A stretch of 8,154 nt of DNA from Clostridia bacterium (GCA_017481065.1 JAFUPT010000014.1:1-8154), one strand, 5' to 3'. Counted from the stretch's first letter, positions 1 through 6,788 are shown. Notes: generated by a model not told the origin, from the letters alone. Translations and numbers: made by a program.

Positions 1-1
1 C

Positions 2-430
2 AAGGCAGCCGGCGCTGACCTGATCGCTGATGACGAGATCATCAAGAAGATCCAGGGCGGCTGGTTCGAGTTCGATGCTTGCGTTGCCACCCCCGACATG
101 ATGGGCGTCGTCGGCCGTCTGGGCCGCATCCTGGGCCCCAAGGGCCTGATGCCGAACCCGAAGTCCGGCAGCGTATCTCCTGACGTCAACCGCATGATCA
201 GCGATATCAAGGCTGGTAAGGTTGAATACCGCGTCGATAAGACCGCTATCATCCACTGCCCCATCGGCAAGGCTTCCTTCGAAGCTGAGAAGCTGACTGA
301 AAACCTGCGCACCCTGATGGAGGCCATCATCAAGGCCAAGCCGGCAGCTGCAAAGGGCGCTTACATCAAGTCCGCCGTGCTGTCTTCCACCATGGGCCCT
401 GGTATCAAGCTCAATTCCCTGAAATTCTGA
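2..430 (+). CDS. rplA: 50S ribosomal protein L1, C-terminal part (5' end outside window)
   Basis: The frame is open from base 2 and gives 142 residues, about 60% of the usual roughly 230-residue L1. The family signature [17 protein letters not shown] sits at residues 38-54 of the visible part. It is followed by the typical [20 protein letters not shown] stretch and a C-terminal helix rich in Lys and Ala. L1 binds 23S rRNA at the mobile L1 stalk, which helps release deacylated tRNA from the E site, and in many bacteria it also represses its own operon by binding the rplK-rplA mRNA. That control site would lie upstream of this window. The gene ends in TGA at 428-430 and a strong terminator follows within about 20 bases, so rplJ and rplL are not cotranscribed downstream here. 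Identification is secure. Confidence 0.97.
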   Translation, partial: KAAGADLIADDEIIKKIQGGWFEFDACVATPDMMGVVGRLGRILGPKGLMPNPKSGSVSPDVNRMISDIKAGKVEYRVDKTAIIHCPIGKASFEAEKLTENLRTLMEAIIKAKPAAAKGAYIKSAVLSSTMGPGIKLNSLKF

Positions 431-450
431 TCTTTATAGATAGATTTTCC

Positions 451-481
451 AAGCACCCGCTTTCGCGGGTGCTTGTTTTTT
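451..481 (+). terminator. Intrinsic terminator of the rplA transcript
   Basis: There is a perfect 10-bp stem, AAGCACCCGC (451-460) against GCGGGTGCTT (465-474), with loop TTTC. A run of six T follows at 476-481, after one G. It lies 20 bases after the rplA stop codon. Stem, tetraloop and T-tract are all textbook, so this should end the ribosomal-protein operon. Confidence 0.93.
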
Positions 482-526
482 ATAAGGGCGCTTGCTTATG
501 CGGGCGTTGGCCTTGCTTTGGAGCAT

Positions 527-560
527 AAAAAGGCCCGGTGCTGCGCACCGGGCCGGATTT
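527..560 (-). terminator. Terminator of the sugar ABC ATPase gene, possibly bidirectional
   Basis: A perfect 10-bp stem, GGCCCGGTGC (532-541) against GCACCGGGCC (545-554), has a 3-base loop. Read on the minus strand it is followed by TTTTT (complement of 527-531), 13 bases past the stop codon of the minus-strand ATPase gene. On the plus strand it is followed by GGATTTTT, so it could also back up the rplA terminator against readthrough. Its placement between convergent genes fits a shared terminator. Confidence 0.88.
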
Positions 561-567
561 TTGGATT

Positions 568-1698
568 TTAGTCGCGGGAGAGGATGGTCTTTTCGGTTTC
601 CGCATCGAAGAAATGGAGGCGGTTGACGTCGAAGCCCACGGTGATGTCGTCGCCGCCGCGGGAGATGGTGCGGGGGTCGACGCGGGCGATGAAGTTGCCC
701 TCCTTGCCGTCTGCGGAGAGGTAGAGGTAGGTTTCGCTGCCCATCAGCTCCGTCATCTCCACATGGACATCCACGCAGGCGTCCGGATAGGCGGCGGTGA
801 AGGCGGGCTCATCGTGGATGTTTTCGGGACGGATGCCCATATAAACTTCCTTGCCGATGTAGTCGCCGGTCATGCGCTGGATCTTGCCCGCGGGTACGAG
901 GATGGAATTGTTGCCGAATACGGCGTACACGCCGTTGCCGCGCTTCTCCAGCTTTACCTTGAATACGTTCATCTGGGGCGTGCCGATGAAGCAGCCAACG
1001 AAGAGGTTTGCCGGGTAATCGTAGAGGTTCTGGGGGGTATCCGCCTGCTGCATGAAGCCATCCTTCATAACCACGATGCGGGAGCCCATGGTCATGGCCT
1101 CGGTCTGGTCGTGGGTTACATAGATGAAGGTGGTCTGCAGCTTCTGGTGCAGCTTGGTGATTTCGGATCTGGTCTGCACGCGCAGCTTGGCGTCCAGGTT
1201 GGAGAGGGGCTCGTCCATCAGGAAGACCTTGGGTTCGCGAACGATGGCGCGGCCCAGGGCGACGCGCTGCCTCTGGCCGCCGGAGAGGGCGGCGGGCTTG
1301 CGGTTGAGCAGGGCTTCGATGCCGAGGATCTTGGCCGCTTCCTTCACGCGCTTATCGATCTCTTCCTTGGGCATCTTCCTGAGCTTCAGGCCGAAGGCCA
1401 TGTTGTTGTACACCGTCATATGCGGATAGAGGGCATAGCTCTGGAACACCATGGCGATATCCCTGTCTTTGGGCGGAACATTGTTCACCAGCTTGTCATC
1501 GATGTAGAGTTCGCCCTTGGTGATCTCTTCCAGGCCCGCGACCATGCGCAGGGTGGTGGACTTGCCGCAGCCGGACGGACCGACCAGCACGATAAATTCC
1601 TTATCCTCGATTTCAAGGTTGAAATCGGTTACAGCCACGAAATCCTCAGGCTTGCTGGGATACACCTTATAAATATTCCGAAGGGACAGACTTGCCAT
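568..1698 (-). CDS. ugpC: Sugar ABC transporter ATP-binding subunit, UgpC/MsmX/MalK type
   Basis: This 376-residue protein is the cytoplasmic ATPase of a CUT1-type sugar importer. All nucleotide-binding motifs are intact: Walker [10 protein letters not shown] (residues 40-48), Q-loop Gln86, signature LSGGQRQRV (138-146), Walker B VFLMDEP (158-164) and switch His196 in THD. The C-terminal third (about 235-370) is a TOBE/MalK-like regulatory domain with the usual GIRPENI (288-294). The length is normal. AGAGGAGG lies 6 bases before the ATG. No permease or binding-protein genes are adjacent and terminators close it off, so it is an orphan ATPase. In Bacillus and streptococci such MsmX/MsmK proteins energise several sugar importers whose operons lack an ATPase, and the same role is inferred here. 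The substrate cannot be told from sequence; the UgpC name reflects family resemblance, not proof of glycerol-3-phosphate transport. Confidence 0.95.
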   Translation of the reverse strand: MASLSLRNIYKVYPSKPEDFVAVTDFNLEIEDKEFIVLVGPSGCGKSTTLRMVAGLEEITKGELYIDDKLVNNVPPKDRDIAMVFQSYALYPHMTVYNNMAFGLKLRKMPKEEIDKRVKEAAKILGIEALLNRKPAALSGGQRQRVALGRAIVREPKVFLMDEPLSNLDAKLRVQTRSEITKLHQKLQTTFIYVTHDQTEAMTMGSRIVVMKDGFMQQADTPQNLYDYPANLFVGCFIGTPQMNVFKVKLEKRGNGVYAVFGNNSILVPAGKIQRMTGDYIGKEVYMGIRPENIHDEPAFTAAYPDACVDVHVEMTELMGSETYLYLSADGKEGNFIARVDPRTISRGGDDITVGFDVNRLHFFDAETEKTILSRD

Positions 1699-1704
1699 AA
1701 TTTG

Positions 1705-1737
1705 CCTCCTCTAACAGAATCCACTTCTAATATTATA
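1705..1737 (-). promoter_or_regulatory. -10 element and ribosome binding site of the ABC ATPase gene
   Basis: On the minus strand a perfect TATAAT lies at 1732-1737 and a strong Shine-Dalgarno AGAGGAGG at 1705-1712, six bases before the ATG at 1698. No good -35 hexamer is visible 16-18 bases upstream of the -10, so this promoter may need an activator or may be wrongly placed. A regulated promoter would suit a sugar-uptake component, but no catabolite-control operator was recognised. Confidence 0.55.
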
Positions 1738-1903
1738 GCAGATCAGCGGAGATTTGAATATGGATTGAATTCACAAAAATAATGTTCGGCTTTTGGTGCT
1801 TTGAGGCAGGGCGCGCAAATACGATGGACGAGTTCTGACAAATGAGATAATTGGACATGAATTTGACGGCAATGCATCTTTTTCTGCCGGAGCCAAAAAG
1901 GAT

Positions 1904-1932
1904 TTGGCGTTTGGACGGATTTGTATTATAAT
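1904..1932 (+). promoter_or_regulatory. Promoter of the cdaA-cdaR operon (sigma-A type)
   Basis: TTGGCG (1904-1909) and TATAAT (1927-1932) are separated by exactly 17 bases, close to the vegetative consensus. Transcription would begin near 1939, leaving a leader of about 34 bases with the Shine-Dalgarno GGAGGG at 1958-1963. The in-frame TTG codon at 1904, which could be mistaken for a start, is the -35 box itself. The rest of the divergent region (about 1738-1903) shows no gene and no clear riboswitch-like structure. Confidence 0.8.
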
Positions 1933-1972
1933 AGAAATGGTAGAGTATCAGCATAACGGAGGGATGGACAGC

Positions 1973-2848
1973 ATGATGCAGATTCAGGCAATTTTCAACG
2001 CGATCGGGAATCTGTTTACCAGTCTCTTTGTCCATCCGGACTGGCGCAACATTCTGGATGTGGCCATCCTGACGGTATTGATTTACAACCTTTTGAAGCT
2101 GGTGCGCCACACGAGGGCGAATTCCCTGTTCAAGGGCATCATCTTCATCCTGCTTTTGGCGCTGCTATCCGATGCGCTGGAGATCAACGCGCTGAACTGG
2201 CTTTTGCAGCAGATCATCAGCGTGGGCGTTGTGGTGCTGGTAATCGTGTTCCAGCCGGAGCTGCGGCGCATGCTGGAGCAGCTGGGCCGGTCCAAAATTG
2301 CCAGGCAGGTTTTCGGGTCGCCGAAGCGAAGCCGCAATGTGCAGATGGAACAACATGTCATGGAAATCGTCAAAGCATTGAACGATATGTCCAGGAAGAA
2401 GATCGGCGCGCTGATCGTGATCGAGAGGTCCACGAAGCTGGGCGATGTGATCGATTCCGGCACGGTGGTGGACGCGGAGATTTCTTCCCAGCTGATTGAA
2501 AATATCTTTGAGCCGAATACCCCGCTGCACGACGGCGCGATGATCATCCGCGATGAGCGCATCGCCGCCGCGGCCTGCATACTGCAGCTCTCGGATGATT
2601 ATTCCATCTCCCGCGAGCTGGGCACCCGCCACCGCGCGGCCATCGGCATCACCGAAACCACCGACGCCGTGGGTCTGATCGTATCCGAGGAGACGGGCAT
2701 CATCTCCATGACCCGCGAGGGCAAGCTGACCCGCTACCTGGATACCAAATCCCTGAACATCCTTCTGACCGAACTCTTTACGCCGGACCGCACGCTGTCT
2801 TCCTGGCTGCTGCAGCCGACGGGAAAGGAGCAGAAGAATGAAAATTGA
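1973..2848 (+). CDS. cdaA: Membrane-bound diadenylate cyclase CdaA
   Basis: CdaA makes cyclic di-AMP from two ATP at the membrane; in Firmicutes this signal controls potassium and osmolyte transport and cell-wall homeostasis. Taking the ATG at 1973 gives 291 residues: three membrane segments near 26-44, 51-69 and 78-93, then a cytosolic DAC domain. Both hallmark motifs are present, DGA (187-189) in PNTPLHDGAMII and RHR (219-221) in GTRHRAAIGITE, so catalysis is expected. The start was chosen because GGAGGG (1958-1963) is 9 bases before it; the in-frame ATG at 1964 abuts the Shine-Dalgarno and the one at 1976 is slightly far. The 3' end overlaps the next gene, cdaR, by 11 bases, the conserved operon partner. 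The fold and function are certain; the exact start is less so. Confidence 0.96.
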   Translation: MMQIQAIFNAIGNLFTSLFVHPDWRNILDVAILTVLIYNLLKLVRHTRANSLFKGIIFILLLALLSDALEINALNWLLQQIISVGVVVLVIVFQPELRRMLEQLGRSKIARQVFGSPKRSRNVQMEQHVMEIVKALNDMSRKKIGALIVIERSTKLGDVIDSGTVVDAEISSQLIENIFEPNTPLHDGAMIIRDERIAAAACILQLSDDYSISRELGTRHRAAIGITETTDAVGLIVSEETGIISMTREGKLTRYLDTKSLNILLTELFTPDRTLSSWLLQPTGKEQKNEN

Positions 2849-4148
2849 TGTAAAAGGAATGCTTCTCAAGGGCTGGAATTGGGCGCGCAATGCCGTGCGC
2901 AGGTTCTGGAAGGTGCTCTCCAGAAGGTTCTGGATGAAGCTGCTTTCGCTGCTGCTGGCCATTCTGCTCTGGAATTATGTGGTGACCAGCAACCGGCTGA
3001 TTACCCGCACCAAGACCCTGAACGGCCTGAGCGGCTATGTTACCAGCCAGTCCACCCTCACCACCTACGGACTCGCCCTGAAGGAGGACCCTGCGGAGCT
3101 GATCGACGATGTGAGCGTGCGCCTGGAGGTTTCCCAGGCGGATTTCAGCGCGGCATCGGCGGACAATGTGCAGGTGACGCTGGATCTTTCCAAGGTGCGC
3201 ACCGCCGGCACCCAGGAGGTGCCGCTGAAGGCCACCACTTCTTACGGAAAAGTGGTGAGCATCTATCCTGACGCCGTGGCCCTCACCTTTGAAACCCTGG
3301 ATAGCCGCGCCATTCCGGTGAACGCGGTGATCGGCGGCGAGAAGGAAGAGGATTACTGGTATGACATCGTGCGCACCAACCCCTCTACCATCACGGTAAG
3401 CGGCGCGGCTTCCACCGTGCGCAGCATCACCCAGGCCCGGGTTTCCACGGATGTGACCGGCGCAGAGGAATCCTATGTGCGCGCCGAGCCCTATGTGCTG
3501 CTGGACAGCAGCGGCCAGGAGGTTTCCCAGGCGATGCTTACCCGTTCCTCCACCTCCATCACGGTGATGGCGGATGTGTATCCCACCAAGGAGCTTCCCG
3601 TTTCCACGGCGATTGAAGATGTGATTTCCGGCCATCCGGCGGAGGGATACACCGTATCCGGCGTATCCGTGCAGCCGGAGAGCATCACCGTGGCTGCCGA
3701 GCAGGAGCTGCTGGATGATATTTCCGAGCTACTGATCGAGCCGGTTTCCGTGGAGGGGCTGAGCCAGAGCTTCACCGCCCGTGCGAAGATTTCCCTGCTT
3801 TCCGACTTTGAAAATGCTTCCGCCGAGCAGGTGTATGTGAATATCACCATCAGCGAGAAGAACATCAGCGAATGGATTGAGAATGCCCAGATCAGCTTTG
3901 TGGGCAAGGGTGAAAACCTGCAGCTGGAGTGGCAGAAGAACCCGGTGCGGGTGTATGTAACCGGTCCCCGGAGCCAGGTGGAAGCCATGAAGGCGGAGGG
4001 CATTGCCATAACTGTGGACCTGACCGGCCTCGGCGCGGGTACCCACAGCTGCGAGCTGCGCTTCCCGGCGGACCGCTATCCCGGCGTGACCTTTGAGCCG
4101 GAAACGCCCTCGATTTCCGTTAGCCTTACCGAAGCAGCGGCGGAATAA
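2838..4148 (+). CDS. cdaR: YbbR-domain protein, regulator of diadenylate cyclase (CdaR)
   Basis: This 436-residue protein has a basic N-terminus, one membrane segment near 34-49 (LLSLLLAILLWNYVV) and a long extracytoplasmic beta-rich part. That part reads as about four successive YbbR-type repeats (roughly 55-155, 158-247, 252-340 and 347-432); the repeats are diverged and their boundaries are approximate. Recurring features are phrases like PSTITVSG, PESITVAA and NPVRVYVTGP, and repeat ends of the form 'S-I-T-V' or 'S-V-S-L'. CdaR proteins bind CdaA in the membrane and change its c-di-AMP output; whether positively or negatively differs between species. The start is supported by AAGGAG (2825-2830) seven bases upstream and by translational overlap with cdaA. 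In many Firmicutes glmM follows, but here it does not. Assignment rests on domain style plus gene position and is strong. Confidence 0.93.
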   Translation: MKIDVKGMLLKGWNWARNAVRRFWKVLSRRFWMKLLSLLLAILLWNYVVTSNRLITRTKTLNGLSGYVTSQSTLTTYGLALKEDPAELIDDVSVRLEVSQADFSAASADNVQVTLDLSKVRTAGTQEVPLKATTSYGKVVSIYPDAVALTFETLDSRAIPVNAVIGGEKEEDYWYDIVRTNPSTITVSGAASTVRSITQARVSTDVTGAEESYVRAEPYVLLDSSGQEVSQAMLTRSSTSITVMADVYPTKELPVSTAIEDVISGHPAEGYTVSGVSVQPESITVAAEQELLDDISELLIEPVSVEGLSQSFTARAKISLLSDFENASAEQVYVNITISEKNISEWIENAQISFVGKGENLQLEWQKNPVRVYVTGPRSQVEAMKAEGIAITVDLTGLGAGTHSCELRFPADRYPGVTFEPETPSISVSLTEAAAE

Positions 4149-4184
4149 CGCCGGCGCTGAAATACCTAGGAGGATTATTTTTCC

Positions 4185-4802
4185 ATGACGCAGACGGGTT
4201 ACTCCAACGCGGTTGTAAACGCCATGCTGGGCTGGCTCAAGGGGCTGGCCAGCTGGGTGTTGAAGCTGTTCAACCTCTCCGGCGGCTTTTCCCCGCTGAA
4301 GTTCCTGGCGGATAACTGGCTGCAGCTGCTCGTGTTTTTCCTGATCGTCGGCGTGGCGCTGGATTTGCTGATCTGGCTGATCCGCTGGCGGCCCCACTGG
4401 GTTTGGTTTCGGAAGAAGCGCGTTGTGATCAACGATAAAAACTTCTTCGCCCGGGAGAGATACATGGATGATGAGGACGATTGGGATGCGCCCCGGCGCA
4501 GCCAGGGCGTGCCCTCGAAGCCCAGGCGGGACTGGGAGGACAGCGATTTCGTGGTCCGCAGCTCCGCGAGCAAGCCCCAGCAGAAGCAGCAGCCGCCCAA
4601 GCGCAGCAGGGTGAAATCCATGCAGCTGGGCAAGGGCGTGGCCAAGCGGGAGCAGAAGGATGTGTTCCAGGATGATCTGTTCAACGTGAATGCCAAGCAG
4701 AAGTTTTCCGATAAATACGAGGATGAGGTTTTCAACGTATCCAACCTGCCGCGGCCGGTGCGCCGGGCAAAGCCGGATAGCCGGAAAGCCGCGAGGAAAT
4801 AA
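4185..4802 (+). CDS. Unrecognised single-pass membrane protein with charged, disordered tail, in the cdaA-cdaR operon
   Basis: I do not recognise a family for this 205-residue protein. Residues 9-29 look like an amphipathic helix (Trp, Leu, Lys) and 45-68 form one strongly hydrophobic membrane segment, WLQLLVFFLIVGVALDLLIW, followed by WRPHWVWFRKKR. By the positive-inside rule the basic flank after the segment puts the remaining 130 residues in the cytosol. This tail is hydrophilic and probably disordered: an acidic cluster MDDEDDWD (94-101), a Gln/Lys/Pro-rich stretch (129-142), and two similar short motifs, DDLFNVN (163-169) and DEVFNVS (180-186). It starts 36 bases after cdaR. A good Shine-Dalgarno TAGGAGGA (4167-4174) lies 10 bases before the ATG, slightly far. 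Cotranscription with cdaA-cdaR suggests a role in the c-di-AMP or cell-envelope circuit, but that is inference from position only. Confidence 0.85.
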   Translation: MTQTGYSNAVVNAMLGWLKGLASWVLKLFNLSGGFSPLKFLADNWLQLLVFFLIVGVALDLLIWLIRWRPHWVWFRKKRVVINDKNFFARERYMDDEDDWDAPRRSQGVPSKPRRDWEDSDFVVRSSASKPQQKQQPPKRSRVKSMQLGKGVAKREQKDVFQDDLFNVNAKQKFSDKYEDEVFNVSNLPRPVRRAKPDSRKAARK

Positions 4803-4808
4803 GAAATT

Positions 4809-4836
4809 GAGCGCCGCAGGATATACGGCGCTCTTT
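4809..4836 (+). terminator. Weak terminator or attenuating hairpin between the cdaA operon and the dehydrogenase gene
   Basis: A perfect 8-bp GC-rich stem, GAGCGCCG (4809-4816) against CGGCGCTC (4826-4833), has a 9-base loop and is followed by only three T. It starts six bases after the stop of the membrane-protein gene and ends about 22 bases before the next ATG. The short T-tract predicts partial termination, so some readthrough into the dehydrogenase gene is likely. No separate promoter for that gene was evident here. Confidence 0.5.
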
Positions 4837-4858
4837 GCATAGAAGGGAGCATATATTA

Positions 4859-6043
4859 ATGAAGGATTTTGTTTACCAGCTGCCCACGAAGTTTGTGTTC
4901 GGCAGGGGTGCGGAGCAGAAGGTGGGCGCGGAGCTCGCAGCCTGCGGCGCGAAGAAGGTATTGATTCACTATGGCGGCGGATCGGCGGTGAAGAGCGGAT
5001 TGGTCGGCAGGATCGAGGCGGATATCCGCGCCCATGGCATGGATGCAGTTCTCCTCGGCGGCGCGATGCCCAATCCCCGGGATGACAAGGTGTATGAGGG
5101 CATCGATCTGGTGCGCCGGGAAAACATTGATTTCATCCTGGCGGTGGGCGGCGGTTCCGCCATCGATTCCTCCAAGGCCATCGCCCATGGCAGCTGCTAT
5201 TCCGGCGATTTCTGGGATTTCTTCTGCGGAAAAGCCGTTGTGGAGAAAACCATGCCCTTCGCGGCGGTGCTCACCATGTCTGCCGCAGGCAGCGAATCCA
5301 GCAACAGCTGCGTGATTACCCAGGCGGCCACGAAAACGAAGCGGGGCCTCACCACCGAATTCAACCGGCCGAGGATCGCCTTCATGAATCCGGAGCTGGC
5401 CATGACCGTGCCGAAATACCAGATTGCCAGCGGCGCGACGGATATCCTGGCCCACATCATGGAGCGATACTTCACCAGCGAAAGCGAAGTGGACCTCACC
5501 GACCGGCTCTGCGAGGCGGCCATGCAGGCGGTGGTTCGGGCGGCGCGGATTGCCGTGCGGGACCCCGGCAATTACGAGGCGCAGGCCCAGCTGATGTGGG
5601 GCAGCACCATTGCCCACAATGAGACCGTGAGCGTGGGCCGCGTGGGGGATTTCGGCGCGCACCAGATCGAGCATGAGCTCTCCGCACTCTATGATGTGGC
5701 CCATGGCGCGGGCCTTGCCGTTGTATTCCCGGCGTGGCTGCGCTTCCAGATGAAGAATCCCGGTCATGTGATGCGCATTGCCCAGTTCGGCTGCCGGGTC
5801 TACGGCGTGAGCATGAATTTTGAAAATCCCGCCGAGACGGCGCTGCGGGGCATCGAGGCCCACGAGGGCTTCCTTCGGGAGATCGGCATGCCCGTTACCC
5901 TGAAGGAGCTGGGCGCAAAGAGCGAGGATATTAAATACCTCGCCGTCCACACCAAGCGCAACCCCGGCACCGATGAGACCGGCCGCGCCTGGCCGATCAA
6001 CGGAAGGGAAATTGAAGAAGTGCTCCGCATTGCGGACAGATAA
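4859..6043 (+). CDS. Iron-containing alcohol/aldehyde dehydrogenase, YqhD/butanol-dehydrogenase type
   Basis: This is a group III metal-dependent alcohol dehydrogenase of 394 residues, full family length. The nucleotide-binding region has HYGGGSAVKSG (37-47) and GGGSAIDSSKAIA (97-109). The four metal ligands fall at Asp195, His199, His268 and His282 in ATDILAHIMER, FGAHQIEHE and YDVAHGAG, with the spacing of E. coli YqhD. The GGGS near residue 40 resembles the NADPH-preferring YqhD/BdhA branch, so NADPH-linked reduction of short-chain aldehydes to alcohols is the likely reaction; cofactor and substrate are inferred. The ATG at 4859 is preferred over the in-frame ATG at 4835 because AAGGGAG (4843-4849) precedes it by 9 bases and the protein then begins MKDFVYQLPTKFVFG as in relatives. 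It may be partly cotranscribed with the upstream operon, with no obvious functional link. Confidence 0.94.
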   Translation: MKDFVYQLPTKFVFGRGAEQKVGAELAACGAKKVLIHYGGGSAVKSGLVGRIEADIRAHGMDAVLLGGAMPNPRDDKVYEGIDLVRRENIDFILAVGGGSAIDSSKAIAHGSCYSGDFWDFFCGKAVVEKTMPFAAVLTMSAAGSESSNSCVITQAATKTKRGLTTEFNRPRIAFMNPELAMTVPKYQIASGATDILAHIMERYFTSESEVDLTDRLCEAAMQAVVRAARIAVRDPGNYEAQAQLMWGSTIAHNETVSVGRVGDFGAHQIEHELSALYDVAHGAGLAVVFPAWLRFQMKNPGHVMRIAQFGCRVYGVSMNFENPAETALRGIEAHEGFLREIGMPVTLKELGAKSEDIKYLAVHTKRNPGTDETGRAWPINGREIEEVLRIADR

Positions 6044-6063
6044 CGGGCTCCACGAAGCGTAGG

Positions 6064-6107
6064 TTGCGCCCTTCCCGGAAGCATGCTATGCTGGATGTGG
6101 AAGGGAG
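6064..6107 (+). promoter_or_regulatory. Promoter, possible operator and RBS of the XRE-desulfoferrodoxin gene
   Basis: TTGCGC (6064-6069) and TATGCT (6087-6092) are separated by 17 bases, a plausible vegetative promoter. The spacer contains the inverted repeat CTTCC-C-GGAAG (6071-6081), and the palindrome AGCATGCT (6080-6087) overlaps the start of the -10. Transcription would begin near 6099, and the Shine-Dalgarno AAGGGAG (6101-6107) gives a very short leader before the ATG at 6116. Symmetric sequence inside the promoter, next to a gene for a helix-turn-helix protein, suggests self-regulation, but neither repeat is long and this is inference. Confidence 0.5.
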
Positions 6108-6115
6108 AGAAATAT

Positions 6116-6700
6116 ATGGATAATTATGTAACCGGCTCCGCCATCCGGCGGCTGCGCGAGCTGCGGGGCATGACCCAGACGGAGCTTGCGGACCGGATCG
6201 GCGTGAGCGCCAAGGCGGTTTCCAAGTGGGAGACCGCCCGCGGACTGCCGGATATTTCCCTGCTGCAGCCGCTGGCGCAGGCGCTGGGCGTATCCGTGAT
6301 CGAGCTGATGAACGGCGAGCAGATCATCAACCGCAACCGGGCCTGCAACCTGCTGCGCTCGAAGATTTATGTGTGCCCCATCTGTGGAAACGTGGTGCAC
6401 AGCGCCGGGGAGGCGCTGGTGGGCTGCTGCGGGATTACCCTGCTCGCACTGGAGGCGGAGGAGGCGGACGGGGACCACGAAGTTACCATCGAGGCCGTGG
6501 AGGATGAGCACTTCATCACCATCCATCACCCGATGACCAAGGAGCATTACATCTCCTTTGCCGCGCTTGTCACCGGCGACCGCTTCCAGATGGTGAAGCT
6601 CTATCCCGAGGGAAATGCCCAGCTGCGCCTGCAGCGGCGTGGACGGGGAGTGCTCTACTATTACTGCAACCGCCACGGGCTGTATAAGGTGAAGGTGTAG
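6116..6700 (+). CDS. XRE-family regulator fused to a desulfoferrodoxin (superoxide reductase) domain
   Basis: This 194-residue protein has three parts. Residues 7-65 are an XRE/Cro helix-turn-helix (IRRLRELRGMTQTELADRIG, then VSAKAVSKWETARGLPD). Residues 84-112 match the desulforedoxin-like iron domain, with Cys87, Cys90, Cys104 and Cys105 as CxxC...CC. Residues 118-194 match superoxide reductase, with all five centre-II iron ligands in order: His121, His138 (HPM), His144 (EHYI), Cys184 and His187 (CNRHGL). Spacings of 17, 6, 40 and 3 agree with Desulfovibrio desulforedoxin-type enzymes. The usual Glu-Lys before the first ligand is Gly-Asp (119-120). HTH-Dx-SOR fusions have been catalogued before, as far as I recall. 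It may sense superoxide or oxygen through its iron sites and control its own promoter, or may also reduce superoxide. The ATG at 6116 fits AAGGGAG; the ATG at 6083 lies in the promoter. It converges on gpr. Confidence 0.92.
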   Translation: MDNYVTGSAIRRLRELRGMTQTELADRIGVSAKAVSKWETARGLPDISLLQPLAQALGVSVIELMNGEQIINRNRACNLLRSKIYVCPICGNVVHSAGEALVGCCGITLLALEAEEADGDHEVTIEAVEDEHFITIHHPMTKEHYISFAALVTGDRFQMVKLYPEGNAQLRLQRRGRGVLYYYCNRHGLYKVKV

Positions 6701-6702
6701 CC

Positions 6703-6783
6703 GGGGTTTGCTGTCCTCCGGACTCCTGCCAGGGGCGCTGCCCCTGGACCCCGCCAAAGGGACAGTGTCCCTTTGGAAACCCC
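6703..6783 (+). repeat. GC-rich multi-hairpin 3' element, copy 1 (sense to the XRE-desulfoferrodoxin gene)
   Basis: Immediately after the stop codon the plus strand can fold into a branched structure. An outer stem GGGGTTT (6703-6709) pairs with AAACCCC (6777-6783). Inside it are three hairpins: GTCC/GGAC (6713-6723), CCAGGGGC/GCCCCTGG (6729-6747, 8 bp, loop GCT) and CCAAAGGGAC/GTCCCTTTGG (6754-6776, 10 bp, loop AGT). A related element lies in inverted orientation at 6938-6990. Such modules look like dispersed genomic repeats of Clostridia placed behind genes; a role in mRNA 3'-end stability or as a repeat family is inferred. Confidence 0.75.
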
Positions 6784-6788
6784 AGAAT

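Noticed and set aside
482..528. Alternative pairings ATAAG/CTTAT (482-486 with 495-499) and TTATGC/GCATAA (496-501 with 523-528), suggestive of a switch
   Set aside because: The stems are only 5-6 bp, AT-rich, and lie between two strong terminators where little transcription is expected; chance is the better explanation.
538..1782. A long open frame (414 codons) on the plus strand opposite the ABC ATPase gene
   Set aside because: It is the antisense shadow of a gene with all ATPase motifs intact; its His-, Gly- and Ala-rich translation has no recognisable domain and it has no Shine-Dalgarno.
1904..1972. Longer cdaA beginning at TTG 1904
   Set aside because: The TTG is the -35 box of a good promoter and the extension would be upstream of the transcription start; the ATG at 1973 has a proper Shine-Dalgarno.
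4856..5950. A 364-codon open frame antisense to the dehydrogenase gene, and similar ones antisense to cdaR and gpr
   Set aside because: High GC and codon bias create such frames; the opposite strands carry clear catalytic motifs, ribosome sites and operon context.
6083..6115. Longer XRE-desulfoferrodoxin protein beginning at ATG 6083
   Set aside because: This ATG lies just before the -10 inside a palindrome and has no ribosome site; the ATG at 6116 gives a typical helix-turn-helix N-terminus.
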